A stretch of 64,000 bases of DNA from Ochromonas danica (GCA_015146655.1 VKHL01000074.1:62001-126000), one strand, 5' to 3'; numbered from the stretch's first letter, positions 41,763-55,055 are shown. The notes: generated from the sequence alone by a model not told the origin. Program-made: numbers and translations.

Positions 41763-43525
41763 TATGTAGATTATCTATTTCCCAGCTGCTTATCCACATT
41801 TTGTCAGTAATCTCACAGTGGGGAATGTTACAATGACTTCTGTACGAGGATTACATCCTAATACAGAATATGTCTTTGCTATTGCAGCTGTAGCAGAAGA
41901 TCTTTTTGCTGCAACTTTACCAACAGATCTCTATGGTCGTCGAGATCTTCTTCCTAATGCAATGATTGGAGAATTTTCAACTTTCACTAATGTCACAGCT
42001 ACTCTACCTTATGACTTTACATTTAACTTCTTCAATGCTAATCAAACATTAAATAATTCAGGAGTATCACATGATGAAGTATTAATTCTAGATGGTCCAA
42101 CAGGACAATATGGTTCAGAAGGTGCTTATGGTCTTATCTTAGTAGGATCTGCTAATGTTGAAAATTGTAATGTATCCAGTACATGTTGTGATGGATATAA
42201 TGCCTCGATTGGTGTAGCTTCTTGTGGAAATTATAAATCAGTTTGTTCTGTCTTACCAGCAAGAATGCTTGCCTTTAACTCTGTGATTGATGGAATTACA
42301 CGACGTGTTGTACCAAGTAATTTAGAAGCATCCAATGGTGCACCTCCGGAGATCTTTATCTCAACTTTAGAAGAGTTATCAGCTAATAAAGGTGCTAAAC
42401 TACCTAATATTGCTTGTGGACCAGCATTACGTCTAACACCTTCTGAAGCACGTCAATCTGGTTCTGCTTGGTATCGACGTAAAATGAATGTACATGAAGG
42501 ATTTGATACGATCATACGATTTCGTATCTCCAATCCTTCTCAAAAATGTGATCGTTTAGATGATGTTAATACCTATTGTCGATCACGTGGCGCAGATGGA
42601 TGGTCTTTTGTCTTACAAAATCAAGCACCTGATGCTTTAGGACTTGCTGGTAGTGGTTTAGGTTATGAAGGTATTTTCAATGCACTTGCTGTAGAATTAG
42701 ATACTTATTATAACTATGACCAACTTGACTATTATGAGAATCATATCTCTGTTATGACTCAGGTAATAACTACCTTTTCTTCTTTCTTCTTTGTTGTTGT
42801 TATTGTTGTAGGTGATGACGACGCTAACTTAGTGATGTCTATTACTGTATGGTATTTAGGGGTTCCGCTATAATATTACAGCGAATCATTCTCGTTCATT
42901 AGCTACTACAAATAAAGTACCTGATCTAACAGATGGTGAACATGTGATACGTATTAAATATGATCCAAGATTTAATAGTGAATCTGTACCTCATCCATCT
43001 TTTCAAGTGAATGGATTCACTACTTGGTTCATCAATGTAAGCCACCTCTTCTTCTTCCCTCAATGAAGTCTAGTTGACTGTAAGTAATGTCATATGTCAT
43101 GAATATGATAGAATGCTGACTTTGCCTATGGAGGGGAAGGAGACTGGGGCGTGGGATTTGGTCTGCTTTATGTCTACCTTGATGATATCTATTCTCCTGT
43201 TATCACTACACCACTTAATTTGGGAGCGACATTGAATTTAGATGATGGCAGAAGCTATGTTGGTCTAACCTCAGCGACGGGAGATAATCATTGGCAAGCA
43301 CATGATATTCTTTCCTGGACGTTTTCTTCTCTTTATATTGATGAAGACTATACAGCTCCTCTACAGGTGAATGGTGAAGGAGCATATCAATGTGCTAATA
43401 CAACTACTTGTGTTCATCCTGTTGATTATGATCATTATTATCGAAAGAATAATGTTTGGGGTGCAGGATATGATAACACGGAGAGTTGGATGGATGCCTC
43501 ACAAGGTTACTGTGCGATATGCTAG
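39864..43525 (+). CDS. Secreted multidomain lectin (discoidin-like, IPT/TIG, FN3, L-type lectin)
   Basis: Four exons (39864-41633, 41770-42762, 42860-43036, 43112-43525) keep phase to give 1,117 aa. A signal sequence ends about residue 50 ('LLVGIGYSQ'). Residues ~190-330 resemble an F5/8-type C (discoidin) domain ('AVDDNPYTIYQS', 'ITFDLGSFRWITRFRI'). Then come an IPT/TIG-like domain ('GGAIISIEGINFG'), a fibronectin type III domain split by intron 1 ('LHPNTEYVFAIAAVAE'), and from ~805 an L-type lectin fold ('ADGWSFVLQNQ', 'FNALAVELDT', 'HVIRIKYDP', 'HDILSWTF'). Many N-glycosylation sites. No transmembrane helix. Likely a cell-surface or matrix carbohydrate-binding protein. Confidence 0.82.
41684..41761 (+). 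repeat. (GT)n microsatellite inside intron 1 of the lectin gene
   Basis: About 39 uninterrupted GT units in a 136-bp intron. The repeat makes up over half of the intron and lies close to its acceptor. Confidence 0.97.
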
Positions 43526-44133
43526 TAGTCTAGTCAGAGTGAGAGTGATATATATATATTCTATAAATTTGTGTTGGCTTGCTGTGTAAATAGATAAATC
43601 GACTTATTGTTTGTCCAAACTCTTTGTTTCGTTTGTGAATGGCTATGGTTGTTCGTGTAGTTAGTAATATTATGACCTTAACAGAAGAGTCCACCATAGT
43701 GTATACAGTACTTTACAACTTAAAGATGTTGTTAGTGTGCCATAACTTCGGTGGATATTAATTGTCTGCAAAAGCTATGGCATAACTACAAAAACAACCA
43801 AAACAACAGTCAGTACATCAATCGCGCAATCAAATGGAGTTACACCCATCATGGAAGAGGGGCGTATAGTCTACACGTCTTTGTTAAGTTAACAGCCCAT
43901 CTGATCCAACGCAATAGCAATAGCAACGGCATCTCAACGGAAAGATGACAATTGATTTGTGTTTGATACGATGACCTCTTAGGATTGGGAGACTGGTGTT
44001 GGTAGAGAGAGATGTATTCGTTGCGAGTACTACTAGTTTTGTCTTGTCCGATTTCATCAGTCAGTTAGACTATCCATTCATTCATTCTTCCATCCATCCA
44101 TTGTTTCGTGAAATATTTCGTGTTGTTTACAAA
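43526..44133. other. Spacer between lectin gene and Pro/Thr-rich paralogue 2
   Basis: 608 bp, no supportable gene. A TA run (43547-43557) lies just after the lectin stop codon. The rightmost ~100 bp, with CATTCATTC / CCATCCATCC repeats, is the presumed leader of the next gene. Confidence 0.55.
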
Positions 44134-45367
44134 ATGTACAAGATTTTCTTTTTACTTTTCATAACTGTTGTTCATTCTCTATTAGAAGTTGTCTCTACTC
44201 ATGATCTTGAGGTAATGAGTCAATCGTTTACTGTCACTTGCTTCTTCATCTATGTGTTGATCACACTGTGTTGTTGTTTTGTGTTGTTGGGTCTCGTTAT
44301 AGAAATTGGGAGAGCGCGATTTGGAATTAAGTCTCCATACTGCCTTCAGTCCTCTTTCCGCCCATGTCGCTCTGCATGATCTCTCAATGACTCCCACCCT
44401 CCATCCCACTCATGCCATCACAGGCATGCCCAGCTTTGCCCCCTCAGTTGACTTCTCCTCTGCACCTTCGTTGTCGCCCACTAATGACATCTCAGACATG
44501 CCTAGTTTTGCTCCCTCGGTTGACTTCTCCTCTGTACCTTCTTTATCGCCCAGTTTCGACATCACTGACTACCCAACGGTTGCCCCTTCATCAGACCTCA
44601 CAGCGCTACCCACTGCCTCGCCATCCTATAAACCTTCTCTCTCACCTTCAAATTTCCCTTCTATTCGACCCAGCCGAACTCCTTCTGCTCATCCCTCTCG
44701 TTCACCAACCTCCTTTCGATCACCTACACAATCCCCAACGCGTCAGACTCAACCAATCTTATCCTTCGCTTCATCCTTCGTCCTGAGTGGAATGAGCGCA
44801 ACAAACCTATCGCCTATCGACCAGAAGGCTTTGTTAACAGCGCAGGCAGACAGTCTATCCATTGACGTCAGCTATATTAGCTACGTGGGGACCAGCAATG
44901 TTAACAGTTTAATGGATCGTTTGGAGGTGCTGGACAGTTACACAATATCTGTGACGACTAAAACCACTCTTCCAATGATCGATTTCCCCCAGTATGATGG
45001 TAATGTCGATGCTTTATATGGAGATATCACAACTGCTTTGGCTCTCTCGGTGGGTGACGGTAGCTTCACTTCGTCTCTACAGGCTTTTGCCAATAGTTTG
45101 GGGTCGACTGCTTTGGCTTCTGCCTCTGTGACTTCTGTCGAAAACTTCAGTCCAACAGTGGATGATCCTCCTTCGCAAGATGCTGATAATAGTGACAACA
45201 GTTTGTCCGAAGGTGCCATCAGCGGTATTGTCATAGGAAGCGTTGTATTTACTGCCCTGGTCGGTCTTGCTGCCTATTATTTCTATTTCAAATGCAAAGC
45301 AACAACTCGTGATGAAGAAGGAAAGGAAACTCTACCAAATCGTGGCGATATTTTCACTTGTGTGTAG
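44134..45367 (+). CDS. Type I membrane protein with Pro/Ser/Thr-rich stalk (paralogue 2)
   Basis: Two exons (44134-44211, 44303-45367), 380 aa. As in the gene at 11134-12592, exon 1 is the signal peptide, the 91-nt intron follows it directly, and exon 2 starts with Lys and an acidic/hydrophobic segment. The stalk here is built from 'MPSFAPSVDFSS' and 'PSLSPT' units rather than APTxAPT. The shared globular domain ('ILSFASSFVLSGMSATNL', 'VGDGSFTSSLQAFANSLGSTA') and the transmembrane helix ('GAISGIVIGSVVFTALVGLA') align with paralogue 1. A probable surface glycoprotein; the stalk has diverged far faster than the domain. Confidence 0.85.
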
Positions 45368-46206
45368 AGTTGTCTTTGTATCAGGAGCGAAAGTTCTGCC
45401 TGTGGTCTAACTCTTCATGGTTCATAGTCTATGAGTTGCTAATAGTTATTGTTGAGCAGAGTTCTAATAGTAGTTAGTAGTAATATCAGTTGTGTGTAAA
45501 TGATAAGCTGTACATGGTCGTCATATTTCTTTCAAATACCGCTTCCTTTCTCTCAAAAAGTCAAATGATGCTTTACAACAAGGTACGCCAGTATATATCT
45601 ATGGGTAAGGTAAGGTTTTCATTGTCTAAGACCATCAAATGTCTGGTATGTTCTAACACAGTACAGAGAGTATTCCATTCCATGTTCTGGTTCCTAACTA
45701 CATCAAAGCTCTTCCAGGAAAAACAGCCCATCTTAAAGTTATTTTCACCCCATAGTATCACTTCCTAATTTCTTTACATCGCTTTCCACCTCAGTGCGGA
45801 ATTCCGTTAGCGCTGTCTCCCGCAAGAACTTCAACTGCACTGTTCCGTTTGGGAAAACGAACCGCAAGCACTCCACTGAAACCCATTCTCAGAATATCGA
45901 CCAAAGTCTAGTTTATTGACTTTCTTGAGTGTACAGTATGAGTTTTGGAGGACCTGGGCTGGGAGATGTTGCTGTTCATTCCCGCATTGTGAGCGGACAG
46001 TCAGAACCAATCAGTCAGTGAGTTAGTCACAATCAAATTCCAACAAGAAAGACAAGACAATCACCATCATCTTCTTCTTCTTTGAATAACAATTCTCCTT
46101 CTGCCTATTCTATAGTCAAACGTTTTTCCTATAACTATCTATCATCTCACATTTCCTTGTCCTTCTTTTAAAAACTTCTGTTTTTTTGAAACGATATTTT
46201 CCTAAA
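45368..46206. other. Upstream region of the RRM gene with a possible uORF/leader exon
   Basis: 839 bp. At 45938 an ATG opens a 27-codon frame ('MSFGGPGLGDVAVHS...') that meets a strong donor GTGAGT at 46018; an acceptor-like 'TTCTATAG' occurs near 46116, but joining them does not reach the RRM frame. A 5'-UTR intron with an upstream ORF fits best. No other gene seen. Confidence 0.4.
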
Positions 46207-47631
46207 ATGAATACTATGAATATGAATAATAAGACAACTTTGTTCTTAGGAGATCTTTCTACTTTCTGTTCTGAGAGAGATATTCATATGGCCTTTGCAC
46301 CTTATGGTGAGATTTTGGAGATCAAAATAATGAAAAGCGAAGATTCCTATCGCAACCTTTCCTATGGCTTCATCAAGTTCGCAGACAGTCTGTCTGCACA
46401 GAAAGCGATGAACGGTCTGAATGGCGTCCTTTTCTGTGGTCGTAACTTGAGGTGAGTGTTAGCATTAGTCTGCTATCACGATGTCCTTGACAATGGTAGC
46501 TCATGGATTGCTTGGTGTTGTTGTCTTGCTGGTAGAGTTGGCTGGGCTTCCTATAAGAACAAGAAGGAGCCTCGTACCTACCATCATGACCGCATCCATT
46601 CCTCTTCTGTCCATGTCTCTTACCTCTCCTACCAGCTGAAGAAGCTGATCAACGAGGAATCTCTTCGTATCCTCTTCAGCACCTATGGTGTGGTCTTGGA
46701 TGTCTCGATCAAGAAGTCCTATTTGGATGAATCCATCAATCGCCAATGTGGCTATGGCTTTGTTCACTTCTCTGCTAATAGTGAAGGCTTGAAGAATGCG
46801 CTTGCTGCAGTGGCCGCTTTGAACGATGCTACTATCGACGGTGTCTGCTACAAATGCTCCATCTCGCATAACTTGGAAAAGCAGCTGATCGAGGAGCACC
46901 ATGGCAACCAGCAAGGAAGCAATGCTGATGGAATGTCTGTCCCTTCTCGTCGTCTTCAAAATCAACCTCATGTGCATCGTCACCTTCATCAGGAGACGGT
47001 TCAAGGACCTGTTGCTGACAGATGGTCCCTGCCTCCCAAGCCTGTTCCATCTCATCCCAAGTTTAGTCATAACAATCAGAGAGTATTGGAGGATCTGTAC
47101 CATCCTGCGGATCGCTTCGACTCTCCGTTTAGTCATGTTGGGAGAGATTCCCGTCAGTCTCCTCATGAGATGTTGGGCATGCCTGAGAGTCGTCAAGGTT
47201 GGGAGGGACCGCAGCCAGAGCATCGCCGCGTTTCCTCTTCCAACCTTTCCAATCCATTCTCTTCCTCTGACCACTCTATCCTCTATCAAGGTATGGATAA
47301 CAACTATGACAATGGCAGCTTTGACTCACTCTCTCAGACGAGTGAGTTCGATCTGCCACAATCTGCTGAGAAGCTGGTCTTTCCTCATCAACAGCCAATC
47401 CCTTTCAACCCCTTCTCAGCTTCTCAATCTGGTCAAACCAGCTCCTTCTCTAGCATCCAATCTGCGGACCAGTCCATGGACCAGAACGTGGGTGGCAGCA
47501 AGTTGTTGGGTGGTTTATGGACCAGCAATAAGCCACGCAACAACCTCTGCGACTCCATTGGCATGCCCTGCTTTGGTCAGTCTTATTCACAGCCTTTTGG
47601 TGCCTTCGATCAATTTTCAAGTCTGAATTAG
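46207..47631 (+). CDS. RNA-binding protein with two RRM domains
   Basis: Two exons (46207-46451, 46536-47631) join in phase to 446 aa. RRM1 (residues ~8-85) has RNP2 'LFLGDL' and RNP1-like 'LSYGFIKF'. RRM2 (~105-190) has 'VHVSYL' and 'CGYGFVHF', with one extra turn before its first helix. The intron falls at the end of RRM1, inside its last strand. The C-terminal ~250 residues are Ser/Pro/Gln/Asn-rich and disordered. The layout resembles TIA-1/ELAV-like or plant UBP1-type proteins, which act in mRNA processing and stability, but a specific group cannot be fixed. Later ATGs at 46216 and 46222 are possible starts. Confidence 0.85.
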
Positions 47632-48517
47632 ATAGCTTATGATTATCCTCAAATGCTCCCCTTTGTACAACTTGCTTCACCGACCTGGTTGGTGATCTCT
47701 ATCCTTTGGTTTAGCCCAGTTCATCATAATATACCTCTGAAGACATCCTCATTGGTTTCAGTGCTATTGTGGACCGTGTCTTGTCGTTCTGCTCTCTTAT
47801 CACTTTCAGCCATTGACACACCCAATCTTTTTACCTCATATCTTGATGAATGCATGTCTTGGTGCATTTTGTGGCATGCTGTGTGCATGGACAGCTAATT
47901 GTCTCTCTCTGTCTTTTTACGTTCCTTCCTATCCAATGCATGGAACCTTAAAATGTGAACTTGTTTGCAAGGTTTCATGGGGTATATACTTCAATATATT
48001 TAGTTTTGTAGTTTGTTTCTTTATATTATTCTCGAACGATGTTGCGATGCCTGTATCGTCTCTTTCATGGCGATGTCTTTGCTGGTTTTCACAAAACTCC
48101 TGCAAGAGTGTGGCTGTGTTGAAGAAGCATTCGACAGATAAGCTCATTCTAACCAAACAATAGAAAAGATATTGGAAGTGATGGACGAGCTTTTACAGCG
48201 TGTGGTGAATGACAAGACTGTCAATATAGACTAGTAATGTGGTGTAAATTAAGGCAACGATGTAGTGACTGGACTGGCGGCGCTGCCACGATTTGTAAGC
48301 ATCACACCCGCAAAATCTAAGAAAATGCCACCCGCTTCTCCCTCCTTTTCCGTGTTTGGGCACACGACCAAAACAAAGCACTTCTCACCGAAACATATCT
48401 GTAAAACATATTTGAAATCATAGTAAGGATCAATGTAAATGAAGAAAATGTCCCGAACTCAACATATTACACGGTGATCGGCTTTTATCTTACTACAGTG
48501 GACTGCAGAGAAACTAA
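47632..48517. other. Spacer between the RRM gene and the PA200 gene
   Basis: 886 bp between convergent 3' ends. Open frames here lack family features and coding balance. Nothing further seen. Confidence 0.55.
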
Positions 48518-51500
48518 TTAAGCAAAGTAATGAGCTACCCCAGCTCCTTGCAAGGCATCCAGTTGATCAATGCTGAAACTAGACTTGAACTCCTCTTTCC
48601 AACGATCTTGATGGGTTGCTTTGAAGGACTGCACGGCCTTGGACACAACTGTCTGTACCGACAAGGTTAGAGAAGCCGCTCCTGAAGAAGAGGAGAGAAG
48701 ATGGAGATGGCGCAAGAAGGAAGTCAGAAAGGCTGGCATGAAGGAAGGCAGGTCATATGGGAACATCAGGATAATGCACGCCATCATATTCACTGTTGTA
48801 AGATATGTCTTGTCCAATCCATTACCCGCAGCGTCTCCCGATGAAGAGGCAACAGCTTTCCTACGAGCTTTCTCCCTGAGAACAACACAAACAATTCGTC
48901 ATGAAATAAACACACAGTAACAAAGAGCTAGCATATGGTTATACCTTGTAATTAGAATCTCTGAGTTGCGAAGGTAGGCCTGCGCTGCGGTGAAGATCTC
49001 AAGCGGCGACTTTTGTGTGAGATAGATGAGCATAGCCTTCTGAGCGCTGGCTTGCACCTCAGGGAGAGTGCCATCTATTAACCCAGCGAGAACGAAATCG
49101 CGCAAGTTTGTTTTTTCAGCTGTAGTCAGTAACGGCCAAATGGTCTGCATGGCGATTGTGCCAGCATTCAGCACACAGTTACGCAGCTTCCAAGATGATT
49201 TACCAGATTGATGAAAGGTCGATACGAGGAGTTGGACTGCTTGAGAAAGCCCATCCGCTTCCCGTCGAACTGCACCGATAGATGTCAATGATGAGAAGAA
49301 GAGATAAATGCTCTCGGCCGCTTTCGTCTGAAGTTGAATCTCAGGGTGATGAGCAACTCCTGGAGCTAACAAGACAGGATAGAGAGTCAAGAGGAAGGGC
49401 AAAGACTGGCGGAGACGTAGGCGGAGCAGACAATAGTTGAATATCGAGGCAACAGTTTCTACTGTTTCTCGAATTAACAAGTTCAAAGCTTTTGCCTGAG
49501 GGGATTGCGGACCATCACCATCCATGCGCGGCCCTTCTTCTATCGTTTGCTCTCCCCGAATCGCTGCCATCACATCCTGAGGCAATACGGAGACAATCTT
49601 CTTCATCAAAATAAACAAACTCTCTTCATATTTTCTGACATCTTCGTCACTGGTGCTATTACCAAGACATTTTATCAAGTTATAAATCAATTTCGCTATC
49701 TCAGAGCGACAGGTCGAAAATGAGTGAATGAGATTGCTCTCTGGACGACAAAATATCTCCAACAGAGCCTCTGCAAAGGCGAACTCACCCTTCCCAGGAG
49801 GGTAACAGCTTGCAATGAAGTCGCCAACCAAAGCTGAAGAAGCAAGCATGAGAACTTTAGATTGTCGACCAAATCCCTCACCACTTTTGCCGGTGTTCTC
49901 ATCGTCCACGACAGCGTTACTCACACTACCAACATTACTGCGCAATATCGTACCCACGCCATCCAATACAAATCTCTGAATACGATCTAAGCCACCCACA
50001 TCCTTGGCAACGCAATCAGGGGAAGGAGAATCGTAAATAAGGCAAAACGTTTCCTGCCAATCCCCAAAGAAGTCTAGAGGGATGCTCTCTGTGACAGATC
50101 CGAAGTAGGTCAACCCTCTTTCTTCCACGGCGAGAGAACTGCGACTGGTTTTCAAGATAGCACCGAAGACTTCGGCTCTGGTGGCATTAATCGCTCTGAG
50201 CTCACCTTCTCCATATCGCCGGGCATTCGCATTGGAATTCAACTCATTGCTTTCTTTATTGCTTGCATCTCCCTCTTTTTCTTTTCCATCCTCAGCAGGC
50301 TTTGCAAAAGCCTCTTCAAGAAGATCCAGTAAGACAACACCCTTGTCCAGCGAGTTATCACTGCCATCTGCAGGTAATAGGTCCAGAACATCAGCATTGA
50401 TTAGATTAGCCAATAGGAAAACTGTTTCTCTGCGGAACTGAATAGAATAGACATTCAGATCATGGTAGCGATGGCTCACAGAGCGAGGCTTAGTGATACG
50501 AAGAAAGTTTACGGAGGCAAGAATTTGGTCAATACCCGCACTCCATTGGCTCCCATTAGCACTCTCATTGTACTTTGGATGACATGAACTCAAACCAACC
50601 AGCATGTTCTTCCATTGACCTTTGCTCATTTTAATACCAAGGGCCTGGGTGTCAACATAACGATCTTTATCTTTTCCCTGCTGGCCGATAAGCAACAGCT
50701 CTGACAATCGACAAAGAGAGGCCTGTGCAATAAGCTGAGTTGGGTGGCCATGTTGAGTCGATAGAGTAGAGAGCATTGATCGGAAAAGTTGAGAAAAGAG
50801 GTTTGGATAAGAGAGTAGAGGTGAGCCAATGAGATGTAGCAGAGTATAGAGATGGAAACACTCCAAGCGAAGGTTAGGGGTGCTGATGGCAATTCGACTG
50901 CCCACAACGACTTCAGAAGTTGCCTTCACTTCGTTCTCCTCCAAACTTACACTAGCAGAGGCCTCCACTATGGTCATTGCATTGGCACTTTCATCACTAT
51001 CTTCCAATTGTGTAGCAGTCTCCTCTCCCACCAACTCCAACAGATCTTTTAGCTGACTTTTTCGATGAGTCCACTTTGTCGCATAAGCAACGAATAAGTC
51101 AGATAATGCAGCGAGAACTTTCTCGCTCTTCTCACGCTCTCCAATTTGACTCAGATTTCTAATCACTTCTTGCACTATTGATAGACAACGCAAGAACTTC
51201 TTCTTGAGCGTCAATTGGCCACCTAACTTAGCCAATAGCTTGGGTTGATTGAAGAGAACAAGAGTGGAAGTTGTCTGATAGTACGTTCCATTGGGTTGAA
51301 GGAGATCAAGTAAATAGGACAATATTGGAAGAAGCTGTTTGGACAACTTTGAGCTAATAGCCTTGAATGTTTTTCGAGCTAATGGGCGAATAACGTCAAA
51401 CTCGTGACGTGAAAATACTAGCACCTGATAGACAAGTGCCTGGTACACATTGCTATTACGATTTGCTCCTTCTTGTACTCCAGCAGCAGGGATTTCAGGG

Positions 51501-54500
51501 ATATCCGCAGTAACAAATTGAGATAGTCGATTATCATCTGAAGCAATATTGATAGTTTTTCTCATCGCTGAAAACCCAAGGAAAGAAGAGCGATGAACCT
51601 CTGTCAGCCACAGTTGACATGCGATGGTGTTGGTGTCGACACTGTGATAACGCCAATAGCGTACATCACACATCCTTTCGGCAAGGTTGAGACCAGGCTG
51701 TTGAGGCCGAGAATAGAAGGCACGTTGAGGTAGGAGTCGCTTTAATTGCTTGAAGACCTTAACGCTGATTGCACTCAAGCTTTGCTTTTGGATGTATTCA
51801 ACACCCGAGCGGAAGCGGTCCAAATCCTTCAGGTGTGTCATGCGACGATTGAATAGACAATCTACCAGAGTCAACCAGTGCTTATGGAAGGCGCGATGAC
51901 GGAGGAGAGGGTGATTCGAAGGGAGTTCCGTGTTTACTCGATGGACGACGGCAAGGAGAAAGAAACCCAGCTCGTCACGATAATTACGTAAATAACTCGA
52001 GTAATCTGGGGGGAGAATGGAAAAGATCGATTCCCTTGTAGTGTACGTGATTGTTTGGGATACACGGAAGAGGGAAGGTTGAGACTCCTCAGAGGGAGCA
52101 CTTGAAAAGCAGCGAAGTCCATCACCTAAAAGATCAGCAACTCCGTGATAGACTTTCTTCAACAACTTGAGATAATGAGCAACATTTTCTTCAATCTTAG
52201 CTCCTCTTTGCGACGCGACAGTACTCGCCTCATCTAACTTTCCAGCGGAAGCCATAGTTGATATGCACTGCTGAACCTCATCAAAACAATGTTTTGTAAC
52301 CTTTCGCAAAAAATCAATGGCTTTCTCCAAGGCTTTCAAACTGGCCGTGGTAGAATCTTCACCAACAGTATCGCCCTTGCCGACCTTTAAAGGAAAACCA
52401 GGTATATGCCAACACAAATCGCCTGTCTGAGGTAAAACAGGTTCTCCCAATACCTCCAAACTATCGCCTATTCCGCCTTCAAGAGAGGCAACTAATTGGC
52501 CGCGATAGGTTGGTCGCACATTAGTGGGGTAAACGGTCATGCATCCTTTAAAAAAGTCTTTGAGGAATTTGCCCACCGCCTTACGAACTTCTTTCTCTTC
52601 GTGGTGAAGATACTGCGGATTAAGGATAACATCGTTCAAAATCCCTGCTCCTTCGCTGTCACTTCCAATTAAGAAATCGCCTAATTCGGACATGATGGCC
52701 TCAGACCCAGCAAAGCGCAAGCAGCCTGCGGCCAGACGGAGACGAAAAGCAACTCGCTCGTTGCTATTTTGAGCAAGGTCGATTCTGTCTTTACGGAGAA
52801 CCTCTTGGCAAATGACTTTTAGAAGCTGCGGAGAAGACTGCACCACAGTATCCAATAGCTTCGCACATGCTTTGACTGAATGCAAAGGAGCGTTATTGAG
52901 GGTATACTGAATGATCATTTGCGCTAATACTTCCTTTTGTGGTAGATTGCTATCCATAGCTTGAAAGAGCAAACCTAAGGCAAAGTTTAACGCGCCGATC
53001 AACATGGAATCTTTCACACCTTTCATCTTCTTCTCCAAATTATTGATTATAACGAATACTCGTTCCACAAACAATGTAGCCCATTCTTCGGTAACATAGC
53101 TCATAACTATAGCCAACTGACTGGACCAAAGAGCATTATCTGTTGCTTGTGCTTCATCTTCCAATCGTCCTTTCTTCGAAAGCTTCTCTGCCAATATAAG
53201 ATAAGAAGAAAATGTAGCAAACTGAGACAGTGGTTCGGATGTAATGGACAACCGCGCGAATATATTGTCGTACAGAATCAGAGTGAGGGCTGTCTTGTTA
53301 GAATCCGAGGGATCCAATGCCGGCAAAGTGAGCTTCAATATCTCAGGCAAATACTGCAATATAATTGGTTGAGGATAGAGAGAAACATGAAAGCAACCAC
53401 TCAAAGCCTGTATTGTCTTTAGAGCATGCATTTGGGGAGATGAAGTGCCTTCCTCCAATGTATATAACATGGGCGGTATGATAGCATGCACGAAAAGTGG
53501 CTCCAAACTCAGAAGGTGTTTTATAATTGCCGAATAGGCTTGGCTTGGGGCAGGCAGCATACTGTACAATCCTTCCAAACTAGTAGTTAATAAGAGACCC
53601 ATTATATAGCGGAGTGTTGGCCAATGAGTCTTGAAGCTTAGCCACGGTCGCTTCTCTTGTAAAAAAGTCTCACTGGAAAGCAATCGATCTTGATTTGACG
53701 CTTCAACTTCTCTTCCATCGATGATATGGGGTAACAAGCGATAAGCTGTTACCGAACACAACTCTTGTACCACAGTCAAAAGAAAAGCTGCAATGAGACT
53801 TGACGACTCTGAAATATTATTAGGATGAAAATAAGTTCGAATTGATTGTAAGAAAATGGCTAACTCGACAGCACCAGATGCCACTTGTTCAATTTTCCCT
53901 GTGGAGGAATTGACAATGTCATTAAATCCAAGAAAAGAAAGATTCAACATATTTAGTTGGTCTAACGATCTCTTAGGAATAGTAAACGACAAGGACTCGG
54001 CAGCTACTAGTTTCGTTTCATGCATAATGATGTGCATCAGTAGCTTGGCGAGCTTAAAAATGGCAGAGCGAGATATATCCCTAGCTTCCACATTGATGAA
54101 GAAATGTACGTGTCGAGCAGATAAAGCACGAGGAAAGGAGTTACCCTTCAAGCTCTTCTGTTGCGTATCCTTTACAGGCAGACTCAATAACTGGCGCAGT
54201 TTAACAAACAAAACTTCCTTCCACTCCAGCCATTGTTCAATAGAACTGTACTTTCTGGCCCTGGACAACACCTTCAACCACAAATAGTCCCAATAAACAT
54301 TGTGATCAATCGCTAACCACAAATCCATGAATTGAGGCAACAATACGTCATAATTGGGAAACTTCGTTGGTAAGCACGCAGCGAGGAGAAGTAATCCTTG
54401 ACTGGAGTCTGAAGATCGAAGATCAGCCAAGTGCTCCATTGCTTCATTTACTAGCTCATCCACCGCAGTGGTGAAGTAAAGACGCACATCATTAATAAAA

Positions 54501-55055
54501 GAAGCCAATCCTTTAGTGAATTCAGCAAAAATACTCTCACTTGCCAGCACTTCATAGCGATCTTCACGTCCAAGTAGAGACGTGATTTCCTTCCAGAAAG
54601 GTCTCCAATCAAGAGAGAAACCTTCTAGATATGGAAACTGCTTGTTCAAGAGTAACTTTAAAACCTGAAGCATACGTAATCGTTGTGGCATGGAGATATA
54701 ATCACGAAGATCGAAGAAACCAGAAGAAAGGATTTCTGCAGCTTCTCGACGGAAAGAATCCTGAGATGACCATCACAATCATCACCAGTAAGAATTTGAA
54801 ATTAGACACAAAATACAAATAAAAGCTCACCTCAAAGGAATAGTGAAAAGACTGGTGCAACTTCACGACACGAATAAATTTCTCGATAACTTTGATCACA
54901 ACATCTTCACTTTGGGATGATGTAGGAATGACTTCTTTTAGAACTCTTAAAGCATCATTAATGGATAGAAATGAGTTCTCTTGATCTTGATGAATCCCTT
55001 CAATCGCTACAGATGGGAGTAAATAGGTTTCTTGACGCAATGCAGGTGTTGTCAT
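48518..55055 (-). CDS. Proteasome activator PA200/Blm10
   Basis: Three exons (55055-54831, 54760-48945, 48875-48518) keep phase and give 2,132 aa, close to yeast Blm10. The family forms a HEAT-repeat dome on the 20S proteasome and promotes ubiquitin-independent degradation, for example of acetylated histones. The N-terminal block 'DWRPFWKEITSLL' and the following 'PNYDVLLPQFMDLWLAIDHN' are typical. The HEAT solenoid continues throughout. The C-terminus, which normally inserts into the alpha-ring with the hydrophobic-Tyr-any motif, ends here in Tyr-Phe-Ala, with Phe in place of the penultimate Tyr. The start was set at ATG 55055 (MTTPALRQ); an upstream in-frame ATG four codons earlier (MLSI) is not excluded. 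Confidence 0.9.

Noticed and set aside
46501-47289. 262-codon minus-strand frame under the RRM gene
   Set aside because: Antisense shadow; the plus strand encodes two clear RRM domains in the same place.
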